A DNA stretch of 12,284 nt from Desulfamplus sp. (GTDB lineage Bacteria; Desulfobacterota; Desulfobacteria; Desulfobacterales; Desulfobacteraceae), in the NCBI GenBank assembly GCA_015232935.1, contig JADFYT010000041.1, positions 1 through 12,284 of the forward strand, given 5' to 3'. Below, piece by piece: positions 6,673 through 12,284 of the stretch. The position numbers and the translations under genes are program-made. Each line of letters opens with the position of its first letter. Positions within the stretch are counted from its first letter, which is position 1. The notes below the pieces were generated by a model. It worked only from the letters and a program-made list of their open reading frames with translations. It had not been told where the DNA came from and did no database searches.

Positions 6673-9600
6673 TCAGACAACCTCGAAAGAACATTTTTCA
6701 ATTTCCTTGCAAAAATCCTCGAAAGCCTGTTCAAGCGATTCACAGAGTATTCTGATCTCTTGAATATCAATCTGGTGACGGGACTTGTATTCAATTTTTT
6801 CTGAGAGTCTGGATATCAGATCCGCTTCCATACTCATGGCCATGCCTCTGAGTGTATGGGCGTGGAAAAGTATGTTTTCCATATTTTCCGCCTGAATGGC
6901 TATACGCAGATCAAATAACAACTCTGGAATCCTGTCCATAAAAATAGCTGTAAGTTTATGATAAAACTCCGTGTTGTTGCCAATCCTGGCAAGAAAAGCC
7001 TTTTTGTTAAAAACTGATAACCTCCTGTCTGTATATTCTTCCTTGCCTTCTGATCCAGGCTCTGTGTTTAATTCACGCTTTAGCCCTGATCCTGATTTCA
7101 GTTCTGGTTCTGACCCTGTTTTCAATTCGGGTGTTGCTTCTGACGTTGACGCTGACGATGGATCTTTCTCTGCCTCCGTGACTAAAAACCTGTTTATGAT
7201 ATAGACGATCTCCTGAACTGTAAAAGGTTTGGAAAGATAAAAATCCATACCTTCAGAAAGGCATTTATCCCTGTCATCCTTAAAAGCGTCTGCGGTCAAG
7301 GCGATAATGGGAACCGGTTTTTTTCTCTGTCCGCATTGGCTTGATTTATTATCGTCCTTTTCCTTGCGAAGATGGTATTCTTTGATTTTATGAACTTCTT
7401 CATACTCCCTTATTTCACGTGTCGCTTCAAATCCGTTCATCTCGGGCATGTGGATATCCATGAAAATAAGATCAACATCATTTTTGATAAATTTTTCCAC
7501 AGCCTCTTTTCCGTTGGAGGATTCAATAACCTTGAATCCCATCTGGGTCAGATTGGCGTTTATAATGAGCATGTTTATGGGGTTGTCCTCGGCAACCAGT
7601 ATATTGCCTGTATAAGTCCGTATTTTACAGGACGATCCACCTTGTTCCGATTTGCTCCCCTGTTCTGGTTTTCCTGTTTCTCCTGACGCTTCTGGCGGTA
7701 ATTTTGATCCAAATACTTCTCCATATGCCCACTCTCTCGACAGTTTTCCATATATATGTCCGGACTGATTCGGGGCATCAACCAGATGGTCGGAATCAGC
7801 GGCAACCGTCAACGCGATATTTAAACTGAAACACGATCCTTCGCCGGGCACGCTTTCAACAGTGATAGTGCCGCCCATCAAATCAACAAGCCGTCTGGAT
7901 ATGGTAAGGCCAAGACCTGTGCCGCCATGTTTTCTGGTTGTAAAATCGTCTGCCTGGGTAAAACTTTCAAATATGGTATTTAATTTGTCTTCAGGAATAC
8001 CAATGCCTGTATCTTTCACAGATATGGTAACAGGCAATATGTTTTGACCATCCTGCCTGTATTCATTGCCGCTTTTCTTTGCACAGATGGTAACTGTGCC
8101 CTCTTGCGTAAACTTGACGGCATTTCCGGTCAGGTTCAACAGCACCTGGCTTATTCTTACAGGGTCTCCAATAAAGAGTTGTGGAATGTCAGGTTCAATA
8201 TCTGAAAGGATTAAAACTTTTTTTTGACTTGCCTTGTGACTTAACAGAAACAGATTCTTGTTAATTATATCATGAAGGTTGAACCTGATGCGTTCAAGAG
8301 TCATCTTGTCCGCCTCTATTTTTGATAAATCAAGAATGTCATTTATAATATCAAGCAGGGAGTAGGCAGAGTGTCTCAGATTTTCAAGGTAATTTTTCTG
8401 GAGATCTGTAAGATCGGTTGTCAGCAGCAGATCGGTAAGTCCCACAACTCCGTTCATTGGAGTGCGGATCTCATGGCTCATTACCGCAAGAAACTGGCTT
8501 TTGGCATGGTTGGCCGCCTCTGCCGCCTCCTTTTCCTTGTTAAGTTTTCTCCGGCTCTCCATCAGGGCGTCTGATATCAGTTTAAACTCTGTGATATCTC
8601 TTACAACAGCAAGTGACTGTGCAAAATTGCCATCCTGATCTGTCTGTGCAACCGCGGAAAGAAGCGTCTCCATAACCTCCCCGTTCTTTTTTAGAAACTG
8701 GTAAGGGACATCTTCTATGTAACCATTTTCAAAAAATCTGGGCAGAGATATCATTCTGGCGTATGTTCTGCTTGATTCAGTGAAAAATTCAGTAAGGTGC
8801 CGCCCTGTCACCTCATTACGCTCATATCCCATTGCCTCAAGCCAGTAGTCGCTTACATTGACCAACGTTCCTGATTTGTCTATCGAATGGAGCATTACAG
8901 GAGTTTTATTGTACATTGTACGATAGCGTTCTTCACTTTCTGACAGCTTTTGTTCCGTCAATTTTATTTTGGTTATATCGCTCATCACCACTCTGAGCTG
9001 GCGGTTGCCGTCAATGTCTTGTACCAGGGTGGAACTCAGGTAAACCCATAACGGAGAGTTATCCGCCCTTTTCATACGAACTTCGCACACTTGAGGCTCT
9101 CTTGTCGCAAGAATCCGCCTGTTGTTCATGTAGTATATATCCTGATCGTCAGGCACAACAAACCGGCTCAAGGGCTCTCTTGTGAGCCTGGCCCTTTCCA
9201 CTCCAAGCATTTTTGTGGCTGTGATGTTGCTCTCCAGGATTATCCCCGCCTCACTTAGTGTCATGTAGCCCACAGGTGCGAGATCGTACAGATCGAAATA
9301 TCTCTCCTTGACTATCTCCAGCTCTTCCTGGACACGCCTTAGCTCCTCGTTTTGCGTCTCAAGCTCTACTTGATGAACCCTGAGTTTATGTACAAGTTCT
9401 TCTGTCTCTTCCGGTGACAGGGAATCCAGGTTCTCAGAAGAGAGGTTCTCAGAAGAGAGGTTCTCAGAAGGACGTTTTCCCGACAGCCAGATATCAAACT
9501 CTCCTGACATTTGAGCGTTTTTGTTTTCCGGGGGACTGAGACCAAATTGATTCGACAGTTCAACATTTCGACTTGCCAAGGGCTTGGCCTTAAGACTTTC

Positions 9601-9690
9601 CAGGGATCGGTTGTCTTTTTGACGGATCATATTTTCAACCCTTTTGCGAAGTTCGCTTGCCGGGTTTGATTGTTTGTTTTGTGATTCCAT
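6673..9690 (-). CDS. Hybrid sensor histidine kinase: PAS-PAS-HisKA-HATPase-REC-Hpt
   Basis: About 1005 residues, with no membrane segment, so probably cytoplasmic. From the ATG at 9690: coiled segment (95-135, HKLRVHQVELETQNEELRR); PAS 1 (about 131-245, beginning RYFDLYDLAPVGYMTLSE); PAS 2 (255-370, ending VVRDITEF); kinase core with H406 in SHEIRTPMNG; N523 in the N box; DTGIGIP (560-566) and GGTGLGL (589-595). The receiver spans about 696-835, with acidic pocket E701-D702, phospho-acceptor D745, T799 and K821. The Hpt domain carries H945 in AHTLRGMA. This is a full phosphorelay in one chain (ArcB/BarA-like plan). The receiver has an extra charged segment near 765-790. The REC-Hpt linker holds two degenerate 8-residue units (PELKTGSE, PELKSGSG; 7084-7131). 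An in-frame ATG at 9744 also has a good ribosome binding site, but 9690 matches the paralogous kinase upstream residue for residue. Confidence 0.9.
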   Translation of the reverse strand: MESQNKQSNPASELRKRVENMIRQKDNRSLESLKAKPLASRNVELSNQFGLSPPENKNAQMSGEFDIWLSGKRPSENLSSENLSSENLDSLSPEETEELVHKLRVHQVELETQNEELRRVQEELEIVKERYFDLYDLAPVGYMTLSEAGIILESNITATKMLGVERARLTREPLSRFVVPDDQDIYYMNNRRILATREPQVCEVRMKRADNSPLWVYLSSTLVQDIDGNRQLRVVMSDITKIKLTEQKLSESEERYRTMYNKTPVMLHSIDKSGTLVNVSDYWLEAMGYERNEVTGRHLTEFFTESSRTYARMISLPRFFENGYIEDVPYQFLKKNGEVMETLLSAVAQTDQDGNFAQSLAVVRDITEFKLISDALMESRRKLNKEKEAAEAANHAKSQFLAVMSHEIRTPMNGVVGLTDLLLTTDLTDLQKNYLENLRHSAYSLLDIINDILDLSKIEADKMTLERIRFNLHDIINKNLFLLSHKASQKKVLILSDIEPDIPQLFIGDPVRISQVLLNLTGNAVKFTQEGTVTICAKKSGNEYRQDGQNILPVTISVKDTGIGIPEDKLNTIFESFTQADDFTTRKHGGTGLGLTISRRLVDLMGGTITVESVPGEGSCFSLNIALTVAADSDHLVDAPNQSGHIYGKLSREWAYGEVFGSKLPPEASGETGKPEQGSKSEQGGSSCKIRTYTGNILVAEDNPINMLIINANLTQMGFKVIESSNGKEAVEKFIKNDVDLIFMDIHMPEMNGFEATREIREYEEVHKIKEYHLRKEKDDNKSSQCGQRKKPVPIIALTADAFKDDRDKCLSEGMDFYLSKPFTVQEIVYIINRFLVTEAEKDPSSASTSEATPELKTGSEPELKSGSGLKRELNTEPGSEGKEEYTDRRLSVFNKKAFLARIGNNTEFYHKLTAIFMDRIPELLFDLRIAIQAENMENILFHAHTLRGMAMSMEADLISRLSEKIEYKSRHQIDIQEIRILCESLEQAFEDFCKEIEKCSFEVV
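9429..9471 (-). repeat. 15-nt tandem repeat in the N-terminal linker of the hybrid kinase
   Basis: The unit GGTTCTCAGAAGAGA occurs twice exactly (9429-9443, 9444-9458), followed by a 13-base copy (9459-9471) that diverges at its end. On the coding strand it gives the repeated peptide SENLSSENLSSENL (residues 75-88) in a flexible linker ahead of the first PAS domain. The unit is five codons, so gain or loss of copies keeps the frame. Confidence 0.85.
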
Positions 9691-9694
9691 TGAT

Positions 9695-9758
9695 CTCTCC
9701 TTTGGATCCCGAATATTTAAACAGGCTCTGGGTACCCTATGCATATTTCAGACTCCTT
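9695..9758 (-). promoter_or_regulatory. Two ribosome binding sites offering two in-frame starts of the hybrid kinase
   Basis: Read on the minus strand, AAGGAG at 9758-9753 stands 8 bases before ATG 9744, and AAAGGAGAG at 9703-9695 stands 4 bases before ATG 9690; both ATGs are in the same frame. The upper start would add 18 residues (MHRVPRACLN...). The lower is preferred because MESQNKQSNP and the following residues align from the first residue with the start of the upstream paralogue (MTDHDKQQKN), including the shared spacing to the D at residue 26. Confidence 0.6.
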
Positions 9759-9805
9759 TTAGCATATGGGTTTCCATTTTCTTGTCCGTGTTTTTTATTG
9801 ATTTC

Positions 9806-11842
9806 TCACCGGTCAAGCAGCTTTCTTACCATGCTTTTAAGGCCATACGCGGAAAAGGGTTTTTGAATAAAGTTAACGCCTTTGTCAAGCACTCCGTGCC
9901 TTGCTATCACATCGGCAGTATATCCTGACATGAAGATGCGTTCTATGTCCGGATGGATTGAGATAATGTTTTTGGCCAGATCACGGCCGTTCATTTCCGG
10001 CATTATCACGTCGGTTATTAGCATATCAATCTTTCCTCTGTGCTCCAGGGCAATATTTACAGCCTTTGCCGGAGTGTCGGCTGTCAGTACGATATATCCT
10101 GACTTTTCAAGTATGATTTTGGCCATTTTAAGTATTGACTCCTGATCTTCCACAACCAGAATTGTCTCGTGACCCCTGCCGGCTTTTTCTGTCTCTTCGT
10201 TTTCTATCCTGATTGTTTGTCTGGCCGTATGTCTGGGCAGATAGATCTTGAATGTCGTTTCTGTTTCAGGTTCGCTTTCAACACAGACAAAGCCCTTGTT
10301 CTGTTTGGCAATGCCGTAGATAGTTGCGAGCCCAAGACCTGTCCCCTGTCCGGTATCCTTTGTGGTGAAAAAGGGTTCAAACACATTTTCAAGAGTCTCT
10401 TTATCCATGCCGCAGCCGTTATCGCTCACAGTAAGCTGTACATAATCGCCGTGAATTGGACTTGTGCCGTTAAATGGCTTTGCTCCATGAAGTGGCCTTG
10501 CTCCATGAAGTGGCCTTGCTCCGTGAAGTGGCTTTGCTCCGTGAAGTGGCTTTGCTCCATGAAGTGGCCTTGCTCCTGTAGAGATGGGGCAGCGAGAATC
10601 TTCCAATGAGTAGTTCCGCGTCTCTATAGTAATTATGCCCATGCCACCTATGGCATCTATGGCATCTCTGCTGTTTACGCAAAGGTTGGCAAGAATCTGG
10701 TCAATCTGGGATGGATCAATATAGATCGGCCAGAGGTTTTCACCGGGTATCCAGACAAGATCAATGTTTTCGCCGATCAGGCGTTGCAGCATCTTGAGCA
10801 TTCCTTCCACTGTCAGGTTAAGATCCAGTACCTTTGGAGCGACTGCCTGCCTTCGGGCAAAGGCAAGCAGTTGCCGGACAAGATCGGCTGAACGCATGCC
10901 GGCTTTCTGGATTTCAATAAGGTCATTGTGCAGAGGCTCGTCAGGGTCAATCTGGTCAAGGGCAATTTCCGTGTAGCCCAGGATCACCGACAGCATGTTG
11001 TTGAAATCATGAGCCACTCCGCCTGCCAGCCTGCCTACTGACTCCATCTTCTGGGACTGATGAAGCTGTGCTTCGAGTCTCTCCTTCTCTTTTTCAGCGT
11101 CTATTCGCCAGGTGATGTCACTTATCGTAAGTTTGAATGATGCGGAACCATCGCTATCCTTTACAGAATCACAACAGGTTGTCTCCTGTCTGAGAAGAGA
11201 AGCGTAAGAAGCGTAAGAAGCGTAAGAAGAGGCAGAAGCGTAAGAAGAGACAGAAGAGTCCTGGTTTTTCTGGATTGAGGCATCTGCTGAGGGAGAGTCC
11301 TTTTTTTCTGAATCTGGCTGACGGGGAGTTCTTCTTTGCTCCAGAGTTGCTTTAATGTGTGCCCAAAACATTTCGCCATTCTGCTTTACCATCCGAAGGT
11401 CGAACTGGCATGGGTCTTCGCTTTCAATGAGCTTTCTCAAATGCTTATAGTGGATATCTCTATCCTCAGGAAAGATAAATCTGCCAAAATAATTTTTTAT
11501 CAGCTCCCCTCTTGGCAAACCCAGAAGCTCTGTCACGGCAAGGTTGCTCTCCATGACAAGCCCATTCTCAGATATTGTGCAGTAGCCTACAGGAGCAAGA
11601 TCGTAGAGGTCAAAATAGCGTTGACAGGAATCCTCAAGTTCTCTTTGTATCCTGAGCATCTCCTCGTTCTGCATCAGAAGTTCGATCTGATGCACCTTGA
11701 GCTCGTGGATTATATGGTGCATATCTTTCACTGATAGATGATCAAACTCTTTTGAGGATTCGCTGTCTCTTTTCTGGATCTTGTCTTCCGCCAGGCTTCG
11801 CAGGCTATCTCTATTTTTTTGCTGTTTGTCATGATCGGTCAT
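9806..11842 (-). CDS. PAS sensor histidine kinase with C-terminal receiver domain
   Basis: 678 residues, no membrane segment. An N-terminal coiled segment (about 38-78) leads into a PAS domain (76-248, starting RYFDLYDLAPVGYCTISE and ending FKLTISDITWRIDAE). The HisKA domain has H278 in GGVAHDFNNMLSVILG, the variant typical of NtrB-like/hybrid kinases with a GVAHDFNN box. The HATPase domain has N390 (NLCVNSRDA), DNGCGM (474-479), FEPFFTTK (488-495) and GQGTGLGL (498-505). The receiver (about 558-678) has E565-D566, phospho-acceptor D611 and K661 (QKPF). Two unusual insertions carry tandem repeats: about 60 Ser/Ala/Tyr-rich residues in a PAS turn, and GA[RK]PLH units between the N box and the DNGCGM box. 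GAGGAG precedes the ATG by about 8 bases. It lies 18 bases after the CheB/CheR-PAS gene and ahead of the hybrid kinase, so one operon and phosphotransfer among the three are likely. Confidence 0.9.
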   Translation of the reverse strand: MTDHDKQQKNRDSLRSLAEDKIQKRDSESSKEFDHLSVKDMHHIIHELKVHQIELLMQNEEMLRIQRELEDSCQRYFDLYDLAPVGYCTISENGLVMESNLAVTELLGLPRGELIKNYFGRFIFPEDRDIHYKHLRKLIESEDPCQFDLRMVKQNGEMFWAHIKATLEQRRTPRQPDSEKKDSPSADASIQKNQDSSVSSYASASSYASYASYASLLRQETTCCDSVKDSDGSASFKLTISDITWRIDAEKEKERLEAQLHQSQKMESVGRLAGGVAHDFNNMLSVILGYTEIALDQIDPDEPLHNDLIEIQKAGMRSADLVRQLLAFARRQAVAPKVLDLNLTVEGMLKMLQRLIGENIDLVWIPGENLWPIYIDPSQIDQILANLCVNSRDAIDAIGGMGIITIETRNYSLEDSRCPISTGARPLHGAKPLHGAKPLHGARPLHGARPLHGAKPFNGTSPIHGDYVQLTVSDNGCGMDKETLENVFEPFFTTKDTGQGTGLGLATIYGIAKQNKGFVCVESEPETETTFKIYLPRHTARQTIRIENEETEKAGRGHETILVVEDQESILKMAKIILEKSGYIVLTADTPAKAVNIALEHRGKIDMLITDVIMPEMNGRDLAKNIISIHPDIERIFMSGYTADVIARHGVLDKGVNFIQKPFSAYGLKSMVRKLLDR
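10458..10576 (-). repeat. 18-nt tandem repeat array within the kinase ATP-binding domain
   Basis: Five full units of 18 bases (10476-10493, 10494-10511, 10512-10529, 10530-10547, 10548-10565) and an 11-base partial unit (10566-10576) follow the pattern GGC[TC]TTGCTCC[AG]TGAAGT, differing only at two positions. A degenerate copy (GGACTTGTGCCGTTAAAT) precedes them at 10458-10475. The coding strand gives GA[RK]PLH repeated. The unit is six codons, so copy number can change without frameshift. Confidence 0.95.
11198..11258 (-). repeat. 9-nt tandem repeat within the PAS domain insertion
   Basis: AGAAGCGTA occurs three times in a row (11198-11206, 11207-11215, 11216-11224) and again at 11234-11242, with degenerate copies between and after. 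The coding strand reads SSYASASSYASYASYAS (residues 199-215). The unit is three codons (Y-A-S). The whole segment lies in a low-complexity insertion of about 60 residues between the last two strands of the PAS domain. Confidence 0.9.
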
Positions 11843-11860
11843 TTTGTTTCTCCTCTGTTA

Positions 11861-12284
11861 TTACGACTCGCGAGACTGATGCTCCGGGTTTTCTGACTGG
11901 CTTAGCCTTGCCTGCATCTTCTTGATGGTTGTAATATCCACAAATGTGATTACTGCCCCCTCGATCATGTTTTCCAGGGTGCGATATGGCCTGATGTTCA
12001 AGAGATACCAGGCGTCATTAATAGTCCTGACCTCTATTTCTTTGCCAACAAGCGTATCCAGAACACTTTTTATATCATTTATAAGAGTGTCATAGCCTGA
12101 CAGTTTGGAAACAATGTGCCCCACAGGTCGTCCAATGTCAGTCTGTATAAGATTGATAATATTTGTCGCTGACGGAGTGAACCGGATAATGTTGAGTCTC
12201 ATGTCAACAAAAAGGGTCGCCACCCCTGTTCCGGCAAGAAGGTTGTTCATGTCGTTGTTTGTACGGGAAAGATCCGCAACCTTG
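11861..12284 (-). CDS. CheB/CheR-PAS fusion protein, C-terminal PAS part (runs off the right edge)
   Basis: The frame is open from the window edge to the TAA at 11861-11863; 140 residues are visible. KVADLSRTNNDMNNLLAGTG, then VATLFVDMRLNIIRFTPSAT, IGRPVGHIVSKL, and the closing YRTLENMIEGAVITFVDIT form a PAS_10-type domain. This domain typically follows CheB methylesterase and CheR methyltransferase modules and a long coiled coil in large fusion proteins. Such proteins are thought to modify receptors or act as scaffolds linked to hybrid kinases rather than flagellar chemotaxis alone. The CheB and CheR parts would lie to the right and are not seen. An ATG at 12250 is internal, not the start, because the upstream codons already match the family. 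It is followed after 18 bases by the PAS kinase gene. Confidence 0.82.
   Translation of the reverse strand, partial: KVADLSRTNNDMNNLLAGTGVATLFVDMRLNIIRFTPSATNIINLIQTDIGRPVGHIVSKLSGYDTLINDIKSVLDTLVGKEIEVRTINDAWYLLNIRPYRTLENMIEGAVITFVDITTIKKMQARLSQSENPEHQSRES

Noticed and set aside
10458..10576. Possible CRISPR-like array
   Set aside because: The units are directly adjacent with no spacers, 18 nt long and in frame with a coding sequence.
10169..10609. Open frame of 146 codons on the plus strand opposite the PAS kinase, with CSMKWP-type repeats
   Set aside because: It is the antisense of the 18-nt repeat array and of conserved kinase domains; no ribosome binding site or family match.
12248..12250. 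ATG 12250 as the start of a small separate PAS protein
   Set aside because: Codons upstream of it (KVADLSRTNND) already match the CheB/CheR-PAS family, so the frame continues beyond the window.

Overview
The window looks like chromosomal DNA of an anaerobic deltaproteobacterium, most likely a member of the Desulfobacterota (Desulfobacterales type). This is inferred from moderate GC, fatty-acid/acyl-CoA gene clusters under TetR control, and large PAS-rich hybrid kinases next to a CheB/CheR-PAS fusion protein. No rRNA, tRNA, insertion sequence, CRISPR array or phage gene was seen. No gap between genes exceeds about 180 bases.

Left part (1-2826). The 5' part of a TadA-like deaminase gene runs off the left edge on the minus strand. 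Divergent from it is a dGTPase-type HD hydrolase (dgt) with a long, His/Cys-containing N-terminal extension. A two-gene unit follows: a small DUF2231-type membrane protein, then an overlapping gene for a secreted SCO1/SenC-like protein. The SCO-like protein keeps its CxxxC copper motif but stops before the conserved C-terminal part of the family.

Middle part (2860-6616). A TetR regulator precedes three co-directional genes: an ACAD10/11-type (LvaA-like) phosphotransferase, a 3-hydroxyacyl-CoA dehydrogenase and a short-chain dehydrogenase. The combination resembles the 4-hydroxyacyl-CoA (levulinate-type) degradation module. In that scheme a ketone is reduced, the 4-hydroxyl is phosphorylated and eliminated, and the resulting 3-hydroxyacyl-CoA is oxidised. 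The acyl-CoA dehydrogenase, thioesterase and CoA ligase that would complete it are not in view. GTTGT-centred palindromes lie on both sides of tetR and are candidate operators. A short hairpin with a T tract ends the operon.

Right part (6673-12284, minus strand). A signalling operon reads leftwards. It starts with the 3' end of a CheB/CheR-PAS fusion protein, followed by a PAS-kinase-receiver protein of 678 residues and a PAS-PAS-kinase-receiver-Hpt protein of about 1005 residues. The two kinases share a homologous N-terminal region and first PAS domain, so they look like a duplication followed by domain shuffling. Together they hold all parts of a phosphorelay (two kinase cores, two receivers, one Hpt) but no DNA-binding output domain.

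The most unusual signal is a set of short tandem repeats in this operon, all with units that are multiples of three bases: 9, 15 and 18 nt, plus a degenerate 24-nt pair. Two of the arrays sit inside folded domains: an 18-nt array in a loop of the ATP-binding domain and a 9-nt array in a turn of a PAS domain.
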